Source of the DNA: an uncultured Desulfomonile sp.
GTDB lineage: Bacteria > Desulfobacterota > Desulfomonilia > Desulfomonilales > Desulfomonilaceae
Length of the DNA: 10,219 nucleotides
NCBI GenBank assembly: GCA_937915285.1
Contig: CALDNG010000228.1
Coordinates: forward strand, 1-10,219
Direction: 5' to 3'
A model generated the notes under the pieces. It was not told where the DNA came from and made no database searches. It saw only the letters and a list, made by a program, of their open reading frames with translations. Below, one piece after another: positions 1 to 6,026 of the stretch (its first letter is position 1; the number at the start of each line of letters is the position of its first letter). The translations under genes and the position numbers were made by a program.

Positions 1-818
1 AACTGCACCGCGTGAGGATCAAAGTAGGCCGGGACTAGCGAGACGTTATCGGTTTCGAGTTCCCAGTTTCCGCCGAAGAGGTCGTTACCTGTGTCATCGA
101 CAGAAGCAGCTACATTCCTGCCGGTGAGGGTTTCGAGTTGGGCCACGAGGTCCAGGCCTTCCTGGGTTGATGCGACATCGCATGCCATGATGTCGATGCG
201 GCCGTCGGTCTGGACGTATGCCCCGACAGCGGACCAGAATCCCTGCAGTGAGGCGTCGGAGGTGATGGTGTTGAAACTTACCGATACATCCTGGGTGAGG
301 CTGAAGGCGCCTGCGCCATTGTCATGGGTAATGAATGCGATGCTGTCCACGGTCTTTCCGTGTAGCGCTGTGTCGATGGCTGACAGAATCGTATCGGTAT
401 TGGCGGTAGCGGCGTCATAGGTGATGGTAATGACGTTGTCCTGGACAGCGGCGACCAGATCGGCGCCATCCTTGATGTCGGAAGAGACGACAACGGCGCG
501 CAAGGCGTCGGTGGAAACTGAATCCACTGCGCCAAGGTCGTGGGAGACGAGGACGTTTGCAGCGTCTGCGGTGTAAATGTCGCCTAAAGGATCATGAGAG
601 GTGGCTGCGTCGGCTGCGGCCTGAGTGGGAGCGTTATGGGCCTCGGGTGTGGTGGCCTGTTGCGCTTCCTGCTGGGTTTGAGTGTTTTCAGGATTGTCCG
701 GATTATCCACTGATGTGGCGGGAACTGAGGCGTCGAGCACTATGCGCTCTTCGAGTTGCTCCAGAGTGACTCTGCTGGAGTATGTCCTTGCCTTGATTCC
801 GAACCATCTCTTTTTCAT
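1..818 (-). CDS. Large surface/secreted protein, N-terminal part (LEPR-XLL motif + DUF4347), cut by left edge
   Basis: The first 272 codons of a gene that continues past the left edge are open without a stop. The start ATG (816-818) follows a GGGGG-rich stretch that can act as a ribosome binding site. The N-terminus is basic (MKKRW) and then carries LEQLEERIVLDA at residues 19-30. This matches the LEPR-XLL signature found at the N-terminus of very large exported repeat proteins. Residues 31-80 form a low-complexity linker rich in Gln, Ala, Thr and Asn. Residues about 107-262 resemble DUF4347, with the hallmark strands VDSIAFITHDNGAG and IDIMACDVA and a closing GGNWELE. In known families this domain precedes cadherin-like, VCBS or Ig-like repeats and the protein acts outside the cell as an adhesin or matrix protein. 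That part is not visible here, so size and repeats are inferred. It has its own promoter and a long leader. Confidence 0.82.
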   Translation of the reverse strand, partial: MKKRWFGIKARTYSSRVTLEQLEERIVLDASVPATSVDNPDNPENTQTQQEAQQATTPEAHNAPTQAAADAATSHDPLGDIYTADAANVLVSHDLGAVDSVSTDALRAVVVSSDIKDGADLVAAVQDNVITITYDAATANTDTILSAIDTALHGKTVDSIAFITHDNGAGAFSLTQDVSVSFNTITSDASLQGFWSAVGAYVQTDGRIDIMACDVASTQEGLDLVAQLETLTGRNVAASVDDTGNDLFGGNWELETDNVSLVPAYFDPHAVQ

Positions 819-1112
819 GATGACCCCCGAAACTTGATTTCGTCAGGTGTATGGAGGTTCCTGAAGAGGAACTATTAAACTCCAGTTAATGGGACCATCA
901 AGATGGGGGAGAATAGCTTGAGTCTGAGATTTCCTGTAGGGGACGCCCCGGTCTGATGATACCCTGGGTTAATACAACTAAACGCTTGCGCGCAACAGAA
1001 AAACCTGAGTTTTTCCAACCAGCGCCACGCTTAGAATGCATCCATACCACTGGGCTTTATGTCCCGGAGCTTCTAGGTGTGGGGTCAAAGGACGTAGCTT
1101 ATACTACTACGT
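819..1112 (-). other. Long 5' leader of the surface-protein gene, with small inverted repeats
   Basis: About 295 nt separate the predicted transcription start (near 1112) from the surface-protein ATG, and no credible coding frame is seen in it. Read on the minus strand it has a hairpin with stem ACGTAG/CTACGT (1092-1112) at its very 5' end. It also has a 7-bp A/T-rich stem GAAAAAC/GTTTTTC with a 4-nt loop (998-1015), a 10-bp palindrome TTGCGCGCAA (986-995), and a stem GTTCCT/AGGAAC with a 4-nt loop (857-872). I compared it with my memory of cyclic-di-GMP riboswitch cores and found no match. It may be a regulatory leader or simply a long untranslated region. Confidence 0.45.
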
Positions 1113-1119
1113 TAGAGCC

Positions 1120-1148
1120 ATTATGACGCTGAGTCATAACACGGTCAA
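1120..1148 (-). promoter_or_regulatory. Sigma70-type promoter for the surface-protein gene
   Basis: On the minus strand there is a -35 box TTGACC (1143-1148), a 17-bp spacer and a -10 box CATAAT (1120-1125), matching the consensus at 5 of 6 positions each. A run of nine A residues lies just upstream (1151-1159 on the plus strand as T), like an UP element. The spacer and -10 lie in an inverted repeat TTATGAC/GTCATAA (1121-1139), so the -10 region could also be a regulator site. The nearest downstream gene on this strand is the surface protein. Confidence 0.55.
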
Positions 1149-1160
1149 GCTTTTTTTTTC

Positions 1161-1202
1161 GTCCGGTCAAAAAAAATAAAAAATTTTTGTTCCGGACTTT
1201 TT
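1161..1202. terminator. Inverted repeat with A/T-rich core, possible terminator downstream of the DUF3467-like gene
   Basis: GTCCGG (1161-1166) and CCGGAC (1192-1197) form the outer arms, and CAAAAA/TTTTTG can extend the stem inward. A run of five T follows the right arm (1198-1202) on the plus strand. On the minus strand the element lies 35-71 nt after the stop of the DUF3467-like gene and just before the surface-protein promoter. The T-run is on the plus-strand side, so the fit to a minus-strand intrinsic terminator is imperfect; long T stretches inside the minus-strand sequence could serve instead. Confidence 0.35.
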
Positions 1203-1231
1203 CCACCAAGAAAGTTGCTTTTCTATGACAG

Positions 1232-1543
1232 TTATTTTCCTGTCTGAGTGGCGTTTTTGCTGACGAACATGTCTATGGTCTGGTTGAGCATTTTGACCAG
1301 GTCCTGAGCCTGCTCGATAGTCATGTAAATCTGGCGTTCGTAGAGTTCGGTAAGTTGTTGTGAGCCCTTGTTATCACGAGTGGGGACATAGCGCCCGAAA
1401 TAGAGTGAAATATCACGCGGGCTCATGGCAACCATGGCGCAGTTGCTGTAATAGACACCCATCTGGTTTGACATGAGTCTCTGCATGCCTGAATCGGAAG
1501 CGTCGTTGCTGACAGGACTGACACTCGGCACGGACTTGTTCAT
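1232..1543 (-). CDS. Small DUF3467-like protein of unknown function (103 aa)
   Basis: A 103-residue soluble protein with no signal peptide or membrane segment. After a Ser/Asn-rich, probably flexible N-terminus of about 25 residues, the body reads YYSNCAMVAMSPRDISLYFG, then an exposed linker, then ERQIYMTIEQAQDLVKML. This order, a strand containing a Ser-Pro-x-Asp motif and LYFG followed by a strand and an amphipathic helix that starts with TIEQAQDLV, is what I recall of DUF3467 proteins, which are about this size and have no known function. The ATG (1541-1543) has GAGG nine bases upstream. A promoter with a TTGACC box lies about 50 nt further up and an inverted repeat lies after the stop, so it is probably a single-gene transcript. 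Family assignment is from memory of the pattern only. Confidence 0.68.
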   Translation of the reverse strand: MNKSVPSVSPVSNDASDSGMQRLMSNQMGVYYSNCAMVAMSPRDISLYFGRYVPTRDNKGSQQLTELYERQIYMTIEQAQDLVKMLNQTIDMFVSKNATQTGK

Positions 1544-1594
1544 TAGAAGTAACCTCGCTGCCTATTGAATTTTTACGAGCCTTGTCCCTGCGGC

Positions 1595-1624
1595 ATTAAG
1601 CTTTAAAACGTCGTTTCAGGTCAA
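1595..1624 (-). promoter_or_regulatory. Candidate promoter for the DUF3467-like gene
   Basis: On the minus strand TTGACC (1619-1624) is followed by an 18-bp spacer and CTTAAT (1595-1600), 5 of 6 and 4 of 6 matches to sigma70 boxes. A run of nine T on the plus strand (1626-1634) gives an A-tract upstream, as in the surface-protein promoter. The predicted transcript would have a leader of about 45 nt. Confidence 0.42.
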
Positions 1625-1782
1625 GTTTTTTTTTGGTGAGGTCTTACTCTCTCTTTAACTTACTATAATGACAACTTTTTGAGGTTCACAGCATTTCCAT
1701 GCGCCGGAATAACGGCCCTTTTGGCGGCAAGCGTTCCGTCCCCGAAAAACCTGGAAACCGCTCGACACATGCACAATCTTTG

Positions 1783-2271
1783 TCAGTTGGAATCCAGGAC
1801 CTTTCCGCTGGACACAAAGGATATACCCTGTCCGGAGCGAGTCCCGGCGGTCACCACCTCGATCACCGGCTCGTTCACTCTCGCGTCGGCCGACCATTTC
1901 ACCAGAAAGAATGCGCCAAAGCCCCCGGCGGTGTCCGATTCGCCGATGAAATACTGTGTTGATCCCAGAGGCTCAATCTGCAAAGGGGTGGTGATCATAT
2001 TCCTTAACATTTTACCGGAGGAGTCATAATAGCCGACGTAATCCAGACTGATCGGTTTTAGCATGCTTGTGTTTCGGACGCTGAGGGTAGCGGCGAGCTG
2101 GAATTCCTGTCCCTGGGCGCCCACATATATATGGGAATAGACAGGGGCATAGACGGTCTGGCCGGAGGACTTGCGCAGGTGATCCGAGGCTGAAGAGCCC
2201 GAGCTTGCAAGAAGGATGACAAAAAAAGCGGCCAATGACGAAAGTGTGGACAAACCTTTTGTTCCGGACAT
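1783..2271 (-). CDS. Exported DUF3124 family protein (162 aa)
   Basis: The N-terminus has a Lys followed by a hydrophobic stretch (residues about 10-22, LSSLAAFFVILLA) and small residues ending SSA at 26-28, which fits a Sec signal peptide cleaved near residue 28. No lipobox Cys is present. The mature part carries the pattern VYAPVYSHIYVG, LAATLSVRNTS, DYVGYYDSSGKMLR, LGSTQYFIGESDT, GGFGAFFLVKW and TRSGQGISFVS. This matches what I know of DUF3124, a periplasmic family of about 150-170 residues with no assigned function and probably a beta-sandwich fold. The ATG (2269-2271) has AAGGGGG six bases upstream. It is divergent from the cyclase gene. The closing sequence GQGISFVSSGK before a short tail suggests the protein is complete. 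No neighbour explains its role. Confidence 0.8.
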   Translation of the reverse strand: MSGTKGLSTLSSLAAFFVILLASSGSSASDHLRKSSGQTVYAPVYSHIYVGAQGQEFQLAATLSVRNTSMLKPISLDYVGYYDSSGKMLRNMITTPLQIEPLGSTQYFIGESDTAGGFGAFFLVKWSADARVNEPVIEVVTAGTRSGQGISFVSSGKVLDSN

Positions 2272-2316
2272 CGATCGCCCCCTTCGGAATGGTCCGAGTG
2301 TTTGACTTCTTTAATG

Positions 2317-2322
2317 AGTATA
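2317..2322 (-). promoter_or_regulatory. Possible -10 box for the DUF3124 gene
   Basis: TATACT on the minus strand matches the -10 consensus at 5 of 6 positions and lies 45 nt upstream of the ATG. No good -35 box stands 16-18 bp further up, so the site would be weak or activator-dependent. Confidence 0.3.
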
Positions 2323-2330
2323 TCAAACAA

Positions 2331-2360
2331 TTGCCTTCATTGAGTGATTCGGGATAGAAT
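2331..2360 (+). promoter_or_regulatory. Candidate promoter for the cyclase gene
   Basis: TTGCCT (2331-2336), an 18-bp spacer and TAGAAT (2355-2360) precede the cyclase ATG by about 60 nt. The -10 matches the consensus at 5 of 6 positions and the -35 at 4 of 6. A small inverted repeat TGAAA-N3-TTTCA (2377-2389) lies in the leader. The site sits next to the divergent DUF3124 promoter, so the two may share control. Confidence 0.42.
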
Positions 2361-2421
2361 TATTTGCAGCGGCCCCTGAAATCGTTTCAAAATCTCCTGC
2401 CGCGCCTGAGAGGTCTGAAAA

Positions 2422-4347
2422 ATGTCTGCGCAGGAAACGATCAAACGCAAGCTCACTGCCGTATTACATGCGGATGTGAAGGGCTACAGCAGGCTGATGA
2501 GCGCGGATGAGGCGTCAACCGTCCGGACGCTGACGGCCTATCGCAAGGACCTTTACCGTCTGACTGAAGCACACCGAGGCAGGGTGGTTGATACTGCGGG
2601 GGATGGCTTCCTGCTTGAGTTCGCCAGCGTGGTCGATGCCCTGAACTGCGCCGTCGAGTTACAGAAGACACTCCGTGAGAAGAACCTGGAACTGCCGGAA
2701 GACCGTCGGCTTGAGTTCCGGATAGGCATAAACATCGGGGATGTCATAGACCAGGACGGCCTGCTTTTCGGCAGTGGGGTGAACATAGCGGCGAGGCTCG
2801 AAGGGCTGGCGGACCCCGGTGGAGTATGCGTCTCAGGTGAGGCATATGACCAGTTGAAGGGCAAGGTTGAGATGGATTTCGTCTCAATGGGCTCTCACAG
2901 CGTGAAGAACATCCCTGAACCGGTAAGGGTCTACAAGGTTTATCCGGAGGGGGCCCCGAAGGCGTCTCAAGACCCGGTCAGTAACGTGGGCAAGAAGTCC
3001 TCCTTCAGGCATCTGATCATATCGCTGCTCGGTCTGGCTGTAGGTGCGGTTTCAGTTCTTTTCGTGGTGTGGTTCCATGCCGGCGCCCCCAAACCCGTCA
3101 CATCCCCCGCGACCTCGAAACCCGTAGCGGAAGTCACGGTTGAAACACCTTCCCAACCCTCGGTCGCTGTGCTGCCGTTCGTAAATATGAGCGGTGACCC
3201 CGAACAGGATTACCTTGGCGACGGGATAACAGAAGAGATAATAACGAGCCTGGCCAAGATACCGGATTTATTCGTCATAGCGCGTAACTCGACATTTACT
3301 TACAAGGGCAGGCCGGTCAACATACCAGAGGTCGGCAAGTCGCTTGGCGTGCGTTATGTCCTGGAGGGCAGTGTCAAGAAATCACAGGACAAAATCCGTG
3401 TGACAGCCCAGTTGATAGATTCAAAAACAGGGGGTCACATCTGGGCGGAGCGCTATGACACTGACTTCAAGAACGTATTCGATCTTGAGGATGATATAAC
3501 CCGCAAGATCACATCCGCGCTACAGGTCAAGCTTGCAGTCGGGACATCCGACTCGATTGAGACGGACAGGAAGCTGGAAACCGACCCGGATGTCTTTGAG
3601 AACGTGATGCGCGCCTCGCATATGATGTCGGGAGAGGGCAAGGAATCGAACAAGCGCGCCCGCAAGCTCTTCGAGCAGGCGCTTGAATCCAACCCCAAAT
3701 CATCAAGGGCCCTGGCAGGTCTGGCGAGGACTTACCTGTCTGATTTACAGTCCGGCTGGAGCGCAGCGCGCAAGGACGACCTTGAGAAGGCTGAACGCTA
3801 TGTACGCCAGGCGCTGGAACTTAACCCCACATCCGATACTGCGTTGCTAACGCTTAGCAGGGTATATGTCGCAAAACGCGATTACGAAGGGGCGCTTGAG
3901 ACTGCCCAGAAAGCGCTGGCTGTCAACCCTAACAACGCGGATGCTCTCGCTTTCATAGGCAGGACCCTGACATTCCAGGGCAAACCTGAGGAGGCGATAG
4001 AAAAGGTGAAGAAGGCCATACGCCTGAACCCCATGGCGCCGTCATGGTATTACGATTCGATCGGACTGGCCTACATAGGCGTGGGAAAATACGATGAAGC
4101 GCTGTCCGATTTCACCAGGGCAAAGGAACTCAACCAGCGGGATATCTTCGCCAATATCGGGTTGATAGCGTCCCTGAGCCTCACTGGCCAGACAAACAGG
4201 GCCAAGAATGCGCTCGACGATTTTCTTATTTCCCATCCGAAATTTGCTGTGGACGAAATACCCAGACGTCTGCCTTACAGGAACAAGGCGGACCTTGACC
4301 GGATAATGAAGGCCCTAGAGTCTGCGGGCATCAGGGATTCAAGGTAG
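2422..4347 (+). CDS. Membrane class III adenylate/guanylate cyclase with TolB/FlgO-like and TPR domains (641 aa)
   Basis: Domain order is a class III nucleotidyl cyclase (residues about 8-175), one membrane helix (198-218), a TolB/FlgO-like domain (about 246-372, from SVAVLPFVNMSGD through YVLEGSVKK to HIWAERYD) and TPR repeats (about 400-630). Metal ligands D18 (ADVKGYSRLM) and D61 (TAGDGFLLEF) and the transition-state pair N121/R125 (VNIAARLE) are present, so the core looks catalytic. The usual purine-selecting Lys four residues before D61 is D57, and the Asp seven before N121 is L114, so ATP as substrate is uncertain. K191, K192 and R196 before the helix favour a cytoplasmic cyclase with TolB-like and TPR parts outside, probably a sensory half. 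The ATG follows GAGAGG by eight bases. Similar cyclase-TolB-TPR proteins are common in Deltaproteobacteria and Rhizobiales. The gene converges on the PilZ gene. Confidence 0.9.
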   Translation: MSAQETIKRKLTAVLHADVKGYSRLMSADEASTVRTLTAYRKDLYRLTEAHRGRVVDTAGDGFLLEFASVVDALNCAVELQKTLREKNLELPEDRRLEFRIGINIGDVIDQDGLLFGSGVNIAARLEGLADPGGVCVSGEAYDQLKGKVEMDFVSMGSHSVKNIPEPVRVYKVYPEGAPKASQDPVSNVGKKSSFRHLIISLLGLAVGAVSVLFVVWFHAGAPKPVTSPATSKPVAEVTVETPSQPSVAVLPFVNMSGDPEQDYLGDGITEEIITSLAKIPDLFVIARNSTFTYKGRPVNIPEVGKSLGVRYVLEGSVKKSQDKIRVTAQLIDSKTGGHIWAERYDTDFKNVFDLEDDITRKITSALQVKLAVGTSDSIETDRKLETDPDVFENVMRASHMMSGEGKESNKRARKLFEQALESNPKSSRALAGLARTYLSDLQSGWSAARKDDLEKAERYVRQALELNPTSDTALLTLSRVYVAKRDYEGALETAQKALAVNPNNADALAFIGRTLTFQGKPEEAIEKVKKAIRLNPMAPSWYYDSIGLAYIGVGKYDEALSDFTRAKELNQRDIFANIGLIASLSLTGQTNRAKNALDDFLISHPKFAVDEIPRRLPYRNKADLDRIMKALESAGIRDSR

Positions 4348-4354
4348 GTGGGTT

Positions 4355-4367
4355 GACCTGCTAGGTC
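4355..4367. repeat. Short inverted repeat between the convergent cyclase and PilZ genes
   Basis: GACCT-GCT-AGGTC is a perfect 5-bp stem with a 3-nt loop in the 13-bp gap and over the PilZ stop codon. It has no T-run on either side, so it is a weak terminator candidate at best. No other terminator is seen between the two convergent genes. Confidence 0.3.
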
Positions 4368-4756
4368 CTTGTGAATTCAAAGCCGAGCCGGTTGAGGTAT
4401 GTCCACGCCACCCGCGCGGTAAACCTCACGTTCCGGAGTTCCTCCATACCGGCCTCGAAATCGAATTCAGTCAGGACTGGGTTCTGCTCCATGAGCTTCA
4501 TCTTCAGTAGTTCCGCCACCTCTGGCGAACTCAGGTCAGCAGGTGAGATGAGAAATTCTATTTCAACGATATCCCCCGGATTGAGGAACAATGAGTTGAG
4601 CATGTCAAAATATTCTATGCCCAGGCCGCTCATGCTGACATCCAGCAGGTCGGCCACGCAATCCCCGTCGGGTGATATGATGCGCAGCGCATTGGGCACC
4701 CTCATCACAAAACGGGGATAGCTTCGTTTTTCCTCGTAATTATTAAAACCGTCCAT
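4361..4756 (-). CDS. PilZ domain protein, probable cyclic-di-GMP receptor (131 aa)
   Basis: A single-domain PilZ protein of about the usual length. With the start used here, the two PilZ signatures are R11-S-Y-P-R15 (RxxxR) and D39-V-S-M-S-G44 ([D/N]xSxxG), the residues that bind cyclic-di-GMP in characterised members. A strand-rich body follows with GDIVEIEF and, near the end, ARVAWTYLNRLGFEF, the last strands of the barrel. It has no signal peptide or membrane helix, so it is cytosolic. I chose ATG 4754-4756, which has GAGGG eight bases upstream; a TTG five codons earlier (4771) is in frame but would place that Shine-Dalgarno inside the gene. It starts 44 nt after the aminotransferase stop and is probably the last gene of that operon. 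Its output partner cannot be told from sequence. Confidence 0.88.
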   Translation of the reverse strand: MDGFNNYEEKRSYPRFVMRVPNALRIISPDGDCVADLLDVSMSGLGIEYFDMLNSLFLNPGDIVEIEFLISPADLSSPEVAELLKMKLMEQNPVLTEFDFEAGMEELRNVRFTARVAWTYLNRLGFEFTRT

Positions 4757-4800
4757 CTGATGAACCCTCAATCCGGTGGTTATCGTAACGCGTGATCTTT

Positions 4801-5955
4801 TCAGGCCGATTCAAGGGCATCCTTCATGGCAGCCAGAAGAAGTGTCACATTCTCCAGGCGGCTGTTGAATCCCATAAGTCCGATTCTCCATACCTTACCA
4901 GCGAGAGGCCCGAAGGCGCCTGCTATCTCTATGTTGTAGTTCTGCAGGAGATAGACACAAACGGCCTTGGCGTCGATTCCGTCGGGGACACATGCGGTGG
5001 TCAGGCTGACCAGCCTGTTTTCATGATCCACAAGACAGTCGATACCAAGGTCCTTGAGGCCATCCCAAAGTATTTCAGCGTTTCGGGCATGCCTGTCCCA
5101 TCGTTTCTCGAGGCCTTCTTCCGCTATGAGCGCCAGGGCCTCACGAAGGGCATAGTTCATGTTGATGGGCGCTGTGTGATGATAAGTCCTCTCCTTGCCC
5201 CAGTACTTGCCTACCATGGTCATGTCAAGATACCAATTCGGGACGGGGGTTTTGCGGCTGTTGATTTTCTCCCAGGCGCGCGGCCCTATGGTGAGGGGTG
5301 ATATGCCGGGTGGGCAGCTAATACATTTCTGGCTGCCGCTATACGCAAGATCGACATGCCAGCGGTCAAGAAAAACAGGCGCTCCTCCCAGGCTCGTGAC
5401 TGTGTCAAGTAGGAGTAGTGTGCCGAATTCACGGCAAATCTTGCCGATATTATCCATGGGCTGCAATGCGCCGGTGGAAGTCTCGGCATGGATAAGGCCG
5501 AGTATTGCCGGTTTGTGTATGTCTAGCGCCTCTGCTATTTCAGCGTCGTCAAACACTTCTCCCCAGGGCCTTTCAATACGACGGACATCGGCGCCGTAGC
5601 GTGAAGCCATGTCGCACAGCCTCTCGCCGAAATATCCATTACATCCGATCAACACCACATCACCGGGTTCCACGCAGTTGGCCATGGTGGCTTCCATGGC
5701 TGCGCTGCCCGTCCCACTGACCGGTATTGTGAACGGGTTGTCCGTCTGCCAAACGTACCTGAGTAATTCCTGGTTCTCGTTCATTAGTTCAACGAAAGTG
5801 GGGTCGAGGTGTCCGACCTCGTTCATGGCCATGGCCAGGCTGACCCTGGGATGGTAGTTTGAGGGGCCAGGCCCCAGAAGTATCCTCGGTGGCATGTCCA
5901 GACGGCCCAGATCTAAGCGATGTGTGTCATCTGCGGGTGGAAACCGGAAATCCAT
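4801..5955 (-). CDS. Class V aminotransferase, alanine-glyoxylate/serine-pyruvate type (384 aa)
   Basis: A PLP-dependent fold-type I enzyme of the class V group, full length at 384 residues. It opens with LLGPGPSNYHPRV (26-38), the usual start of the AGXT/serine-glyoxylate/ureidoglycine aminotransferase subgroup. Recognisable active-site parts are SGTGSAAMEA (80-89, phosphate-binding turn), H156-x-E-T-S-T-G, D184 (LLLLDTVTSLGG, pairs with the pyridine nitrogen), the Schiff-base Lys K210 (YSGSQK) and the C-terminal WRIGLMG with the carboxylate-binding Arg. It likely moves an amino group from Ala or Ser, or a related donor, to glyoxylate or pyruvate in the cytosol; the exact pair cannot be read from sequence. 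The ATG (5953-5955) has AGGTGA seven bases upstream. It lies 71 nt after the nitroreductase and 44 nt before PilZ. Confidence 0.9.
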   Translation of the reverse strand: MDFRFPPADDTHRLDLGRLDMPPRILLGPGPSNYHPRVSLAMAMNEVGHLDPTFVELMNENQELLRYVWQTDNPFTIPVSGTGSAAMEATMANCVEPGDVVLIGCNGYFGERLCDMASRYGADVRRIERPWGEVFDDAEIAEALDIHKPAILGLIHAETSTGALQPMDNIGKICREFGTLLLLDTVTSLGGAPVFLDRWHVDLAYSGSQKCISCPPGISPLTIGPRAWEKINSRKTPVPNWYLDMTMVGKYWGKERTYHHTAPINMNYALREALALIAEEGLEKRWDRHARNAEILWDGLKDLGIDCLVDHENRLVSLTTACVPDGIDAKAVCVYLLQNYNIEIAGAFGPLAGKVWRIGLMGFNSRLENVTLLLAAMKDALESA

Positions 5956-6001
5956 TTTTATTCACCTTCATTTAATTAATTCTGTATCATTTCCAAAAGT
6001 T

Positions 6002-6023
6002 GCGAGAAGCGTGATAGCCTCGC
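6002..6023 (-). other. Small hairpin between the nitroreductase and aminotransferase genes
   Basis: GCGAG and CTCGC form a 5-bp stem, extendable inward by GC/GC around a short loop, starting a few bases after the nitroreductase stop. On the minus strand it is followed by AACTTTTGG, a short T-run, so it could be a partial terminator or an RNA-processing site that sets the ratio of upstream to downstream genes. The stem is short. Confidence 0.28.
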
Positions 6024-6026
6024 CTG

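Noticed and set aside
557..769. 70-codon open frame on the plus strand
   Set aside because: It lies antisense to the surface-protein gene, which has clear family motifs in its own frame.
1020..1090. Cyclic-di-GMP riboswitch in the surface-protein leader
   Set aside because: A segment like GGGACATAAAGCCC recalls part of the core, but the rest of the conserved core and the receptor pairing are not there.
1655..2029. Several open frames of 80-116 codons on both strands
   Set aside because: They overlap the DUF3124 gene, have no family pattern, no good ribosome binding site and odd composition.
2024..2330. Minus-strand frames of 90-100 codons upstream of and inside the DUF3124 gene
   Set aside because: Out-of-frame shadows of a signal-peptide gene with clear family motifs.
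4757..4771. TTG start for the PilZ gene
   Set aside because: The GAGGG that fits the ATG at 4756 would lie inside the gene, and the extra five residues add nothing to the domain.
4792..5301. 169-codon plus-strand frame
   Set aside because: Antisense to the aminotransferase, which has the full set of PLP motifs.
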